From assembly GCA_947313765.1 (NCBI GenBank), contig CAMZNQ010000351.1, positions 1 through 10,192 of the forward strand: a stretch of 10,192 nt of DNA, given 5' to 3'. Positions 1-7,786 of this stretch are shown piece after piece. Positions within the stretch are counted from its first letter, which is position 1. Every line of letters begins with the position of its first letter. Origin of the DNA: an uncultured Sulfurovum sp. Its GTDB lineage: Bacteria; Campylobacterota; Campylobacteria; Campylobacterales; Sulfurovaceae. The notes beneath the pieces are model-generated. The model had not been told where the DNA came from. It made no database searches and was given only the letters and a program-made list of their open reading frames with translations. Made by a program: the position numbers and the translations under genes.

Positions 1-215
1 AACTTAGATATGATTATACTGTTTACAAGAGGTTTTTCATCTACCCATACTTCTAAAATGGATGGTCGCTTAACTCCTACTAAATCCTCTAACTCTGCTG
101 TGGAGATATATCTATTTCCCTCAAATTTTATAGGGATATATAGACTATTTAAACTTTTGGCTTTTAAAACCATAGAGAAGATAAAAAATATATAAAAGAT
201 ATAAATCCTCTTCAT
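1..215 (-). CDS. TamA/BamA-like outer-membrane assembly protein, N-terminal part (cut by window edge)
   Basis: The reverse strand opens at ATG (213-215) and reads 71 codons without a stop to the window edge, so the C-terminus is missing. Residues 1-19 look like a signal peptide (MKRIYIFYIFFIFSMVLKA), giving export to the periplasm. The following stretch, IPIKFEGNRYISTAELEDL, resembles the start of a POTRA domain (beta strand, 'F.GN..IS...L' helix), as found at the N-terminus of Omp85-family proteins such as TamA and BamA. These insert beta-barrel proteins or autotransporters into the outer membrane. An AGG ribosome site lies 6 bases upstream. It follows proA after 23 bases and is probably co-transcribed with it. 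The Omp85 barrel that would confirm the call is outside the window; the choice of TamA over BamA is a guess from memory of Campylobacterota relatives. Confidence 0.62.
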   Translation of the reverse strand, partial: MKRIYIFYIFFIFSMVLKAKSLNSLYIPIKFEGNRYISTAELEDLVGVKRPSILEVWVDEKPLVNSIIISK

Positions 216-238
216 GGCTTACCTATGGACTTTAATGA

Positions 239-1471
239 TTAACGCACTTGCCCATTACCATAAATCTTAAATTTATAGGTTGTTAGCTCATTTATCCCCA
301 TTGGACCTCTAGCATGTAGTTTATTTGTACTAATTCCAACCTCTGCACCAAATCCAAAAGCTCCACCATCTGTAAATCTTGTACTAGCATTAACATATAC
401 ACAAGAGGCATCAACAGCATCTAAAAACTTCTCTGTAGCTGAATAGTTCTCTGTAATAATAGCTTCTGAATGACCTGAACCATATTTGGCAATATGTTCT
501 AGTGCTTCACCTAAATTCTCTACAACTTTAATATTTAACTGGTTTGAGAGATGCTCTGTGTTAAAGTCTTTATCTGTAGCACTATCAATATATATAAACT
601 GCTTTGTTTTTGCACAACCTTTTAACTTTGTTCCTGCATCTATGAAGTATTTATATAGTTTAGGAAGAATATCTTTTGCTATTGCAAAATCTACAATTAA
701 TGTCTCCATTGCATTACATACTCCTGGTCGTTGACACTTTGCATTAACAGCAATTCTTATTGCCTTTTCATGACTAGCATCACGATGAATATAGGTGTGA
801 CAAAGCCCTTTATCATGCTTAACAACAGGTACAGAAGAGTTTTGAGATATATAGCTAATTAACCCCTCTCCACCACGAGGAACAATTAAATCAACATACT
901 TATCTTGTCTAATCAACTCTGCTACACCCTCTCTAGTGCTATCTGGAAGTAGAGAAATCATCTCTTTTGGTAGCTTATATATCTCCAATACTCTTTGAAG
1001 TATCTTTGCAATAATAGCATTGGAGTGTTCTGCCTCTTTACCCCCTTTTAAGATGGCAACATTTCCACTTTTAAAACACAATCCTGCCACATCAGAGGTT
1101 ACATTTGGACGAGATTCATAGATGACACCAACAACACCAATTGGAACAGATACCTTCTCAATGCGAAGATTATCCTCTGTAACCCAACCATCTAGTACAC
1201 GCCCAACAGGCTCTTTTAGAGAGGCAATGTCTCTTAATGATTGTGCAATATCAGCAACCCTACTCTCATCTAAATATAGTCTATCGAGTAGTGCTGTATC
1301 TAAATTCTCCTCTTTCCCTGCCTTCATATCTTTGGCATTTTCCGATATAATTATATTTGCATTATCCTCTAATGCATCAGCCATTTTATTTAATATTCTA
1401 TTTTTAGTTTTTCCATCTAATGTGGCTAACTGTTGTGTGCATGATTTTGCTTTTGCTAAAAACTCTTGCAT
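239..1471 (-). CDS. proA: Glutamate-5-semialdehyde dehydrogenase (gamma-glutamyl phosphate reductase)
   Basis: ProA catalyses the second step of proline synthesis: NADPH-dependent reduction of gamma-glutamyl phosphate to glutamate-5-semialdehyde in the cytoplasm. The 410-residue product has normal family length and is an aldehyde-dehydrogenase-fold enzyme. Visible signatures are IGVVGVIYESRPNVT (111-125, nucleotide-binding region), LKGGKEAEHSN (141-151), VPRGGEGLI (197-205), NAKCQRPGVCNAMETLI (243-259) with the presumed catalytic Cys252, STRFTDGG (363-370), GFGAEVGIST (373-382) and HARGPMGI (386-393). The ATG start is supported by an AAGGA site five bases upstream and by the family-typical beginning. 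It lies 36 bases after dedA and 23 before the TamA-like gene. The partner proB (glutamate 5-kinase) is not in the window, so the proline genes are not clustered here. All key residues are present and nothing suggests inactivation. Confidence 0.97.
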   Translation of the reverse strand: MQEFLAKAKSCTQQLATLDGKTKNRILNKMADALEDNANIIISENAKDMKAGKEENLDTALLDRLYLDESRVADIAQSLRDIASLKEPVGRVLDGWVTEDNLRIEKVSVPIGVVGVIYESRPNVTSDVAGLCFKSGNVAILKGGKEAEHSNAIIAKILQRVLEIYKLPKEMISLLPDSTREGVAELIRQDKYVDLIVPRGGEGLISYISQNSSVPVVKHDKGLCHTYIHRDASHEKAIRIAVNAKCQRPGVCNAMETLIVDFAIAKDILPKLYKYFIDAGTKLKGCAKTKQFIYIDSATDKDFNTEHLSNQLNIKVVENLGEALEHIAKYGSGHSEAIITENYSATEKFLDAVDASCVYVNASTRFTDGGAFGFGAEVGISTNKLHARGPMGINELTTYKFKIYGNGQVR

Positions 1472-1507
1472 CTTATTCCTTTTTATTTTTATAGTTAAAA
1501 GTATATC

Positions 1508-2104
1508 CTATTTAACTCTTTTATTTATAAAAAAATATCCCATAGATAAAATAAAAATTAACAATAGAGTTACAATTACAATTTGATGCAAATATTGATT
1601 GATTAAATCTTGATTTGAACCAATAAAATAGCCTAAAAGAGTTAAAACAACTACCCAAATTCCTGCACCTAGCGTGGTATAGAGTGAAAATTTTCTTAAA
1701 GGCATATTTGCAAGTCCAGCAGGAAGAGAGATGAATTGTCTAACCCCTGGAATTAGACGACTTACAAAAGTGGAAAAAGAGCCATGCTTAAGGAAGAAAG
1801 CCTCCATCTTTAGAAGTTTCTCTTCATTAAAAAGAAAATATTTTCCAAACTTCAAGACCCCTACTCTACCATATTTTTTAGCTAAGTAGTAGTTGAATAA
1901 TGCACCACCTAAAGAGCCAAGAGTTCCAATGGCAATGGCTAAAATCAGACTCATCTCCCCTTGTGAAGCCAAATATCCTGCTGGTATCATTGCCACCTCA
2001 CTAGGAAAGGGAAAAAATGTACTCTCTACAAACATCATAATAAAGATACCTAAATATCCAAATTGACTAACAACCTCTACTATTGCATCTATTATCTCAT
2101 GCAC
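1508..2104 (-). CDS. DedA family inner-membrane protein (VTT/SNARE-associated domain)
   Basis: DedA proteins are polytopic inner-membrane proteins linked to membrane potential, drug tolerance and, in some members, lipid-carrier flipping; the substrate here cannot be told. The 198-residue product has the usual length. Signatures are FVESTFFPFPSEVAMIPAG (25-43) with acidic Glu27 and Glu36, the glycine-rich IGTLGSLGGALFNYYLAKKYGR (59-80), and SRLIPGVRQFISLPAGLANM (115-134), which carries the conserved arginines Arg116 and Arg122. The GAGxW motif is at 146-150. Hydrophobic segments lie at about 16-35, 52-73, 141-162 and 173-193, with a re-entrant region likely near 30-45. The start is GTG, one base overlapping the TAG stop of the yigZ-like gene (TAGTG). 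A strong AAAGGAG site seven bases upstream, inside the end of that gene, supports this start and suggests translational coupling. Confidence 0.93.
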   Translation of the reverse strand: MHEIIDAIVEVVSQFGYLGIFIMMFVESTFFPFPSEVAMIPAGYLASQGEMSLILAIAIGTLGSLGGALFNYYLAKKYGRVGVLKFGKYFLFNEEKLLKMEAFFLKHGSFSTFVSRLIPGVRQFISLPAGLANMPLRKFSLYTTLGAGIWVVVLTLLGYFIGSNQDLINQYLHQIVIVTLLLIFILSMGYFFINKRVK

Positions 2105-2118
2105 TACATATCTCCTTT
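2102..2118 (-). promoter_or_regulatory. Ribosome binding site and TAGTG stop/start overlap for dedA
   Basis: On the reverse strand AAAGGAG (2112-2118) is followed by seven bases and then GTG (2102-2104). The GTG shares its first G with the TAG stop of the upstream yigZ-like gene. The ATG in GGAGATATG is immediately followed by TAG in its own frame, so it cannot start a protein. This fixes GTG as the dedA start and implies reinitiation or coupled translation. Confidence 0.7.
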
Positions 2119-2658
2119 AAATCTCTCTAATTTCTCTTCTGTTGATTCTATTTTCCACGCTACACCATCGCCTAAAAATTCACGCTCAATTTGCAAAATA
2201 TCAAACTTTTTAAGAAGATACTCTGTCCTTTGAACTTGGCTATATGTGGTGGAAAAGGAGTATTTTAACATTTTTTCATATAGAACAATATTAGATTTAG
2301 CAATAACCTCTTTAACAGAAGTTCCATAAGCCCTAACAAGCCCACCAATACCTAATTTAACTCCTCCAAAATAACGAACAATAAGAACAGCTACGTTTAT
2401 CATATCCTCCCCACGCAAAACATTTAAAGCAGGTGGGGCAGATGAACCTTTTGGCTCTCCATCGTCAGATGAGTTCTCTACTATCTGCTCAAACTCATTG
2501 AGATAACGTAAAGCATAGACAACATGACGTGATTTTGGATGCTCCTCTCGTAACTTATCTTGAAAACCTTTAAATTGAGAAATAGGAATTAAATATGCTA
2601 TGAATTTTGATTTTTTAATTTCGTATGTTATTGTCGTCTCTTCTAATACTGTCTTCAT
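2104..2658 (-). CDS. YigZ / IMPACT family protein
   Basis: Members of the UPF0029/IMPACT family have an N-terminal domain with a ribosomal-S5-like fold, often followed by a small ferredoxin-like domain (DUF1949). The eukaryotic IMPACT proteins regulate the eIF2-alpha kinase GCN2; the bacterial role is not settled. The 184-residue product shows the family pattern: KSKFIAYLIP (16-25), SSDDGEPKGSSAPPALNVL (63-81), and the signature NVAVLIVRYFGGVKLGIGGL (88-107) followed by VRAYG. Residues about 133-184 match the position of the C-terminal domain but look slightly short. The ATG has an AAAAGGG site nine bases upstream. It follows the dipeptidase gene by 23 bases and overlaps dedA by one base. The family call is firm; the molecular function is not known. 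Confidence 0.92.
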   Translation of the reverse strand: MKTVLEETTITYEIKKSKFIAYLIPISQFKGFQDKLREEHPKSRHVVYALRYLNEFEQIVENSSDDGEPKGSSAPPALNVLRGEDMINVAVLIVRYFGGVKLGIGGLVRAYGTSVKEVIAKSNIVLYEKMLKYSFSTTYSQVQRTEYLLKKFDILQIEREFLGDGVAWKIESTEEKLERFKGDM

Positions 2659-2681
2659 CTATTTTTACCCTTTTAAAAACT

Positions 2682-3350
2682 TTAATTAATTAAAAAAGAG
2701 AAATACTTTTTTGGATATGGTTCATCGTTCAATGTAAAATGCCACCACTCTTGTAGATATGACTTGAAGCTATGTTTCAACATTATGTTGTGAAGTAGCA
2801 TTCTATTTGCATGAGCTTGTGCAGATATTTTACCGTAGTAAACCCAAGATTGTTTACCAAAGAAATCAAAAGGTGACCCCATATCTAGCTCCTCTTTACT
2901 CTCTAAATCAATTAAGGTTAAATCGACTGTACTTCCTCTACTGTGACTAGATTTTTTTGCAATATATCCATCTCTAAATAGATTTCTTTTTTTAACATTA
3001 GGATAATATATCGCTTTCATCTTAACATCCGATAAATCATGACCCCAGCGTACAAAATGGTCAACAGCTTTTTGAGGTCGATAGGCATCAAATATTTTCA
3101 ACCCTAAACCAAACTTTTTAAGCTCTTTTTGAATAGATAAGAGAGCATTAGTAGCTTTAACTGTTAATATGGCTTTAGGGGCAAAATAGCCATCTATTTT
3201 AGAACCTATAAAATTATTGTTGGAGTAGTATCTTAGCTCAAGCTCTATGGTTGGTATCTTATCTTTAACATAACAAAAACCCTTGGGTAATTCTGCTTGA
3301 AGAATATTAGTTAAAAGAGAAACTATTAATATTTTTTTCATAAACATCAT
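2682..3350 (-). CDS. Exported D-alanyl-D-alanine dipeptidase (VanX/DdpX-like, peptidase M15D)
   Basis: VanX/DdpX enzymes are zinc dipeptidases that hydrolyse D-Ala-D-Ala. The 222-residue product has the expected metal and catalytic set: DAYRP (88-92, with the Arg91 equivalent of the VanX active-site arginine), SHSRGSTVDLTL (135-146) with zinc ligands His136 and Asp143, and EWWHF (201-205) with catalytic Glu201 and ligand His204. Residues 1-19 (MMFMKKILIVSLLTNILQA) look like a signal peptide, so the enzyme probably acts in the periplasm, possibly in peptidoglycan peptide turnover rather than vancomycin resistance; no vanH, vanA or vanRS genes are nearby. The first ATG overlaps the hemH stop (ATGA). 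A GAGG site is four bases from Met1 and seven from Met2, so Met2 is an equally good start; Met4 is also possible. Function is a strong family inference, physiological role is not shown. Confidence 0.9.
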   Translation of the reverse strand: MMFMKKILIVSLLTNILQAELPKGFCYVKDKIPTIELELRYYSNNNFIGSKIDGYFAPKAILTVKATNALLSIQKELKKFGLGLKIFDAYRPQKAVDHFVRWGHDLSDVKMKAIYYPNVKKRNLFRDGYIAKKSSHSRGSTVDLTLIDLESKEELDMGSPFDFFGKQSWVYYGKISAQAHANRMLLHNIMLKHSFKSYLQEWWHFTLNDEPYPKKYFSFLIN

Positions 3351-4285
3351 CTAGCCTCAACTAACTTAACCACTAAATCTACAAACTCATCATCATCATT
3401 AAAACATTTTGCTACTAGATAGTCATCATACTTTATCTTCTCTGCTATTTCACGATGTTCAATATCTAATTCATAAATAGTTTCAGAGTTATCAATGGTA
3501 AATGCCAATGGATATATTAATACTTTTCTATGATATGGATTACGCAATACATCTACTAAATTTGGCTCTAACCATGCAGAACTTCCAACTTTTGATTGAT
3601 ATACTAACTTGATATTATGAAACTCTATCCCTCTCTCATGTAGATAAATCTTAATTGCCGATACGTTTGCCTCTACTTGGTTTTGGTATGGGTCTCCTGC
3701 TTTGATAATGCTCATTGGTAGACCGTGTGCAGATAGAAGTAAATCATACTCTCTACTATCTCTATCTCCTAATGCCTCCATAATCTTATCTACAGAAAGT
3801 TTAATATAATCATAATTGTCATAATATGGCTCTATTACTCTTATCTTAGGCTCATAGTTCAAAACTTTACAACACTCCTCTATATCTTCAACGGAAGAGA
3901 GTGTAGTTGTTGTTGAGTATTGAGGATACATAGGAAATAGAATCAACTCCTCGATACCATCTTTTTTAAACTTTTCAAGGGTTGGTGTAGCAAATGGTGG
4001 CACATAACGCATGATTGGAGCAATGGGTATCTCTAGTTCTCTTTTTAGTTTTTCAATAAGTCTATTTGTCAACTCAAGTAGAGGAGATTTACCACCTAAA
4101 TTTTTAGAAAAGTTATCTTTAACTTCATCAATGCGATTAAAAATGATAATCTCTCTAACTAATGCTCTTGTATATCTATCCATAGTCAAAATATTTTTAT
4201 CTGAAAACATATTCCTCAAAAACATCTCAACCTCATCTATGCTACTTGCACCACCCATATTGAGTAGTATTAATGCTCTTTTCAA
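3347..4285 (-). CDS. hemH: Ferrochelatase
   Basis: HemH inserts ferrous iron into a porphyrin at the end of haem synthesis (protoporphyrin IX, or coproporphyrin III in other lineages); it is a cytoplasmic, often membrane-associated enzyme. The 312-residue product carries ILLNMGGAS (6-14), GGKSPLLELTNRL (64-76), RYVPPFATPTL (93-103), FPMYPQYSTTTT (117-128), LLSAHGLP (183-190) with the catalytic His187, YQSKVGSSAWLEP (229-241), and FTIDNSETIYELDIE (262-276), where Glu268 and Glu272 match the conserved acidic pair of the metal site. The DH pair of human ferrochelatase is DN here. No C-terminal iron-sulfur cysteine cluster is visible. The start codon is TTG, supported by an AAGGAAG site and by the family-typical MKRALILLNMGG beginning. 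It follows the RND gene by two bases and overlaps the dipeptidase gene. Confidence 0.96.
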   Translation of the reverse strand: MKRALILLNMGGASSIDEVEMFLRNMFSDKNILTMDRYTRALVREIIIFNRIDEVKDNFSKNLGGKSPLLELTNRLIEKLKRELEIPIAPIMRYVPPFATPTLEKFKKDGIEELILFPMYPQYSTTTTLSSVEDIEECCKVLNYEPKIRVIEPYYDNYDYIKLSVDKIMEALGDRDSREYDLLLSAHGLPMSIIKAGDPYQNQVEANVSAIKIYLHERGIEFHNIKLVYQSKVGSSAWLEPNLVDVLRNPYHRKVLIYPLAFTIDNSETIYELDIEHREIAEKIKYDDYLVAKCFNDDDEFVDLVVKLVEAR

Positions 4286-4299
4286 TTTTAAACTTCCTT
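4283..4299 (-). promoter_or_regulatory. Ribosome binding site deciding the TTG start of hemH
   Basis: On the reverse strand AAGGAAG (4293-4299) precedes TTG (4283-4285) by seven bases. The site lies inside the last codons of the RND permease, whose TAA stop (4288-4290) is two bases before the TTG. No ATG is available at this point and the protein begins exactly where ferrochelatases normally do, so TTG is the likely start and translation is probably coupled to the RND gene. Confidence 0.75.
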
Positions 4300-7200
4300 T
4301 TTAATTCTGTAAATTACGGCGTACATAAGTGGAACAAAGTATAGATTTAACACAGTAGCCCAAGCTACACCAAATCCAAGACTAATTGCCATTGGTTGTA
4401 AAATTAGTGCCTGTCCTGATGCGAAAAAGATAAGTGTTGATAGACCCAATACTGTTGTTATTGAAGTCAAGATTATTGGTCTTAATCTATCTCCTGCAAA
4501 ATCTAGTATCTCTTTGTGGTTTTTAGCTCTTCGTACAAACTCAAGCATAATCAACCCATCATTAACAACAACTCCTGCCAAACCAACCATTCCCATTGCT
4601 CCTGTCATGGTTAGATTTAACCCCATCACTTTTGTACCTACTAAAACACCAAAGATGGAGAGTGGGATTATGGATATAATAATCATAGGTTGCCAAAAAG
4701 AGTTAAACATCCAAACCAAAGTTATGAATATTAGAAACATTGCAATAACCATAGCTTGTAACATCTCTTTCATAATCTTACTATTTGCCTTCTCTTCACC
4801 CTTGACAATAACTTTAACTCCACTCCTCTCTATCTTCTTCAAGAGTGGTTTTAAACGTTTCATCACTTCAGAGGGGACTATTACCTTTTTATCAACACTT
4901 GCATATAGAGAGTTTACTTTCACTCCATCCTCTTTAAAAATACGAACAAATGATTTTTTATAGTAAAAGTCACACACTTGATTAAGTGATACGACTAGAC
5001 CATCTGGAGTATCTATTTTAAAACCTTTAATTTTCTCTGAAGAGTCTTTAAACTTATCCTCTATCTTAATACGAACAAGACCCTTATCATTAAATATCTT
5101 TCCATATTCTCCCTTAAAAAATGAACCACGAAGAGCAGATGTAATATAACCCTCACTTAATCCTAATGATTGTCCATACTCATTGACTCTTAACTTTAAC
5201 TCTCTCTCTCCCTCTTTGGCATTATCTCCAATATCAGATATCCCCTTTATCTTATGAAGCTTATCTTCGACTAGATGTAGAGCCTCTTCCACTTTTGCAT
5301 GGCTTGAGCTAGAGAATCCTATCTCTATATCATTACCAACCATTCCTGTCTGCCTAACATAGATATTGAACTCTTCAAAAATCTTCTTTCCATCAATCTT
5401 CATATCTCTCATATCTTCTAAGATACCATCTTTAATCTCTTTTGCTATCTGTTGAGATTTTTTTATTCGTACCATATCTGAATCATCATACTCTAAAGAG
5501 AAGATTGGATTTATGTATCTGTCAAAGATATTTTCAGGAGCTTTCTCATGTAGATTAATGAAAATATGAAAAAGATTATCTCCTAACTCAAAACTCTGGT
5601 TCGCATTCATCTTAAAGCCTATTGATGATGTGACTGAATCTACACCATTCTTATCGAGATAATCTATTAATCTCTTCTCAATCATAGTAACATACTTCTC
5701 TGTATCTCTTAAACTATTATTGATATTTACAACCCCATTTAACTGAATCTGCTGAACATCAAACTCTGGCATAAATTGGATTTTACTAATCTTTATCATC
5801 CCTACTGTTCCTAAAAGGATAGAGACAACCAAGATAAAAAGTGACAAATGTTTAAAGCGTAACAGAAATTTTAAAATAGCTCTATATAGAGTCTTTAAAC
5901 CTCTCCAAAGTCCACTCTCTCTATGCTCCTTATGTTCTATTTTTCCAATAGAGAAGAACTCTTTAGCGTGTAGAGGTAAGAAGTAGAAAGCCTCAAAGAG
6001 TGAAGAGAGAAGTAGTATTGAAATCATAATGGGAAGAATCTTCATAAAAACTCCCATTTGACCTGTCATAATAAGTAGTGGTAAAAAAGCAAAAATTGTA
6101 GTCATGGTTGCAGTTAAAATGGCAGGAAACATCTCACTTGCACCATCAATAGAGGCTTGTCGTGGACTCTTTCCCATCTCTAGGTGTCTATATATATTTT
6201 CAGCAACAACAATAGCCTCATCAACTAACATTCCTAACGCTATCAATGCACCCATTAAGCTCAACATATTTAGACTATATCCCATCATTTCAGAGTAGAT
6301 TAGAGTTATCATAAATGAAGCAGGAATACCAATACCAACCACCATTGCAATACGAATATTTAGTGTTAAAAAGAGAGCTAAAATAACCATTATAAGACCA
6401 AATATAATATTTGAAGAGACTAAATTTAGACGATTTTTAATCCAAATAGATGTATCTGTATAGGCTTTGAATGTTACCTTACCTTTATACTTCTCATTAT
6501 GCTCCTTTAAAACCTCTCTAATCTCTTTAGTCAACGCAATAGCGTTACCATTTTTTGTCTTTTTTATGTCTAAAGAGATATTTGGAACTCCATTGAAGTG
6601 AGAGAGCTGTGTAGGCTCTGCTAAACCTAACTTAACAGTAGCAATATCTTTAAGATAGAACCTTTTACCATTAACAGATAACATACTCCCCTCAAGTGCT
6701 TTTTTACTCTTTTCTCCATTAATAGTTGAGATATATATATGATTACCCTGCTCTTTAACTGTTCCTATGGGAAAGATGGAGGAGAGAGAGGAGATAGCAG
6801 AGTAGATGGAGGATTTAGAGAGTCCATAAGCATCAATCTTCTCTTGATTTAATAGAATCAAAATCTCCTCATCAGACTCTCCACGTATCAATACATCACT
6901 TAAGTTTGGAATGAGTGTTATCTTATCTTTTAAATCCTCTCCTGCATCTACTAACTCTTTCATTGAACCATCTCCTGCAATGGCAACTAAGATAAGTGGA
7001 AAATCGTGAACTTTTATCTTAGCTACAGGTTCATCCATATCTGAGGGTAAATCTCGTTTCAATTTAGAGATAATATCTTTTACATCTCCAAGAACCATCT
7101 GATTATCATTCCCTGAAACAATATCTGCACGAATTGAGAATATACCATTTTGAATGGTGCTATAGACTGTATCTATTGAGGCTAAACCTTTTAACTCATC

Positions 7201-7410
7201 CTCAATAGACTTAACAACCATCTTATCGAGAACATCACCACTTGCACCAGCATATACTCCTGCAATAGCTACTTGGTCAAGTTGAGATGGAGGAAAAATC
7301 TCTTTAGGAATAGCTCTATAGGCAAAGATAGACATAATAATCATTAAAACCATAACAAGATGGTTCAATACAGGTCTATCTATGGCAAATTGAAGAAATC
7401 TTCTAATCAT
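4288..7410 (-). CDS. RND efflux permease (AcrB-like, no adjacent adaptor gene)
   Basis: A 1040-residue protein of normal length for proton-driven RND pumps of the inner membrane. It shows the internal repeat: TM1 at about 15-33, a large periplasmic domain at 34-330, TM2-6 at about 333-476, TM7 at about 521-541, a second periplasmic domain, and TM8-12 at about 884-1034. The TM4 motif GMLVDEAIVVAENIYRH (393-409) has Asp397-Glu398 where AcrB has the Asp407-Asp408 proton relay. TM10 reads GLAGVVVNDGLIMLEF (943-958), with Asn950 where AcrB has Lys940, so the relay is not AcrB-identical; such VVND variants occur in less-studied RND groups. The substrate is unknown. The ATG is three bases after the FtsL-like stop and has only a weak ribosome site, suggesting coupling. 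No membrane-fusion or TolC-like gene lies in the window. Confidence 0.94.
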   Translation of the reverse strand: MIRRFLQFAIDRPVLNHLVMVLMIIMSIFAYRAIPKEIFPPSQLDQVAIAGVYAGASGDVLDKMVVKSIEDELKGLASIDTVYSTIQNGIFSIRADIVSGNDNQMVLGDVKDIISKLKRDLPSDMDEPVAKIKVHDFPLILVAIAGDGSMKELVDAGEDLKDKITLIPNLSDVLIRGESDEEILILLNQEKIDAYGLSKSSIYSAISSLSSIFPIGTVKEQGNHIYISTINGEKSKKALEGSMLSVNGKRFYLKDIATVKLGLAEPTQLSHFNGVPNISLDIKKTKNGNAIALTKEIREVLKEHNEKYKGKVTFKAYTDTSIWIKNRLNLVSSNIIFGLIMVILALFLTLNIRIAMVVGIGIPASFMITLIYSEMMGYSLNMLSLMGALIALGMLVDEAIVVAENIYRHLEMGKSPRQASIDGASEMFPAILTATMTTIFAFLPLLIMTGQMGVFMKILPIMISILLLSSLFEAFYFLPLHAKEFFSIGKIEHKEHRESGLWRGLKTLYRAILKFLLRFKHLSLFILVVSILLGTVGMIKISKIQFMPEFDVQQIQLNGVVNINNSLRDTEKYVTMIEKRLIDYLDKNGVDSVTSSIGFKMNANQSFELGDNLFHIFINLHEKAPENIFDRYINPIFSLEYDDSDMVRIKKSQQIAKEIKDGILEDMRDMKIDGKKIFEEFNIYVRQTGMVGNDIEIGFSSSSHAKVEEALHLVEDKLHKIKGISDIGDNAKEGERELKLRVNEYGQSLGLSEGYITSALRGSFFKGEYGKIFNDKGLVRIKIEDKFKDSSEKIKGFKIDTPDGLVVSLNQVCDFYYKKSFVRIFKEDGVKVNSLYASVDKKVIVPSEVMKRLKPLLKKIERSGVKVIVKGEEKANSKIMKEMLQAMVIAMFLIFITLVWMFNSFWQPMIIISIIPLSIFGVLVGTKVMGLNLTMTGAMGMVGLAGVVVNDGLIMLEFVRRAKNHKEILDFAGDRLRPIILTSITTVLGLSTLIFFASGQALILQPMAISLGFGVAWATVLNLYFVPLMYAVIYRIKKEV

Positions 7411-7413
7411 AGT

Positions 7414-7665
7414 TTACTTAACATCTTGTGTAATCAGATTTTCATCTGAATATATCTTCTCTAAACGATTTTTTATTAACACCTGCTCCTCTTGAAATGT
7501 GATTTTCAATGATTGAAGGTGTGATATATCTCTACTAAGATAGTAGATGTGATTATCCAAATAGATGTTTGGAATTGTCAAAAGCAGTGCTAAGGCTATG
7601 GAGAAGATAGTAATCAAAAGAGTACTTCCTGTAATTCCATTCTCCTCTTTTTTAATATTTTTCAC
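7414..7665 (-). CDS. Small bitopic membrane protein, FtsL-like cell-division protein
   Basis: An 83-residue protein with a charged N-terminus (KNIKKEENG), one hydrophobic segment at about 13-33 (TGSTLLITIFSIALALLLTIP), then a helical stretch at about 34-72 with heptad-like spacing of L, I and V typical of a short periplasmic coiled coil. This layout, the size, and the position directly after rsmH match FtsL, which with FtsB and FtsQ links the division ring to septal peptidoglycan synthesis in many bacteria. FtsL sequences are too divergent to prove it by eye, so the call rests on architecture and synteny. The start is GTG, with a strong AGGGGGG site nine bases upstream, and it lies within the out-of-frame tail of the rsmH reading frame. 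It is followed after three bases by the RND permease. Confidence 0.66.
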   Translation of the reverse strand: MKNIKKEENGITGSTLLITIFSIALALLLTIPNIYLDNHIYYLSRDISHLQSLKITFQEEQVLIKNRLEKIYSDENLITQDVK

Positions 7666-7681
7666 TATTATTTACCCCCCT
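7663..7681 (-). promoter_or_regulatory. Ribosome binding site for the FtsL-like gene (GTG start)
   Basis: On the reverse strand AGGGGGG (7675-7681) is followed by nine bases and GTG (7663-7665). The site is inside the downstream rsmH frame. If ribosomes stop at the rsmH TGA about 120 bases earlier, this gene must be initiated independently from this site rather than by termination-coupled reinitiation. Confidence 0.6.
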
Positions 7682-7762
7682 AAAAATAAATGTTCTAAGC
7701 TTTGCTGAACGTGAACGAGCATTAATCTTTAGCTCCTCTTTTGTTGCTGTAATCGGTTTACG

Positions 7763-7786
7763 CACCAACATCTTTCCAAGTTGATG
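7763..7786 (-). other. Possible stem-loop 15 bases downstream of the rsmH TGA
   Basis: On the reverse strand CATCAAC (7780-7786) can pair with GTTGGTG (7763-7769): seven pairs including one G-U, with a ten-base loop TTGGAAAGAT. The hairpin begins 15 bases after the TGA, in the distance range of bacterial SECIS elements. The bases also encode the conserved HQLGKMLV region, so the pairing may be chance. No bulged U on the 5' side like that of E. coli fdhF is seen. Confidence 0.25.

Noticed and set aside
1477..1507. TATAAA-like sequence before proA as a promoter
   Set aside because: The dedA-proA gap is only 36 AT-rich bases, the match is not supported by a -35 or an extended -10, and chance matches are common here.
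1122..1586. 154-codon plus-strand open frame
   Set aside because: It lies antisense to proA and dedA, is rich in Ser and Phe as expected from a reversed coding strand, and resembles no family; the minus-strand genes are certain.
2682..3350. Vancomycin resistance gene vanX
   Set aside because: There are no vanH, vanA, vanR or vanS neighbours, the host looks Gram-negative, and the protein has an export signal; DdpX-like peptidoglycan turnover fits better.
4514..4963. 149-codon plus-strand open frame
   Set aside because: It is a shadow of the conserved C-terminal half of the RND permease and has no recognisable domain.
6776..6815. Purine-rich GGAGAGAGAGGAG-like tract on the plus strand
   Set aside because: It is the complement of Ser and Ile codons in the segment SIYSAISSLSSIF of the RND permease; compositional, not a repeat element.
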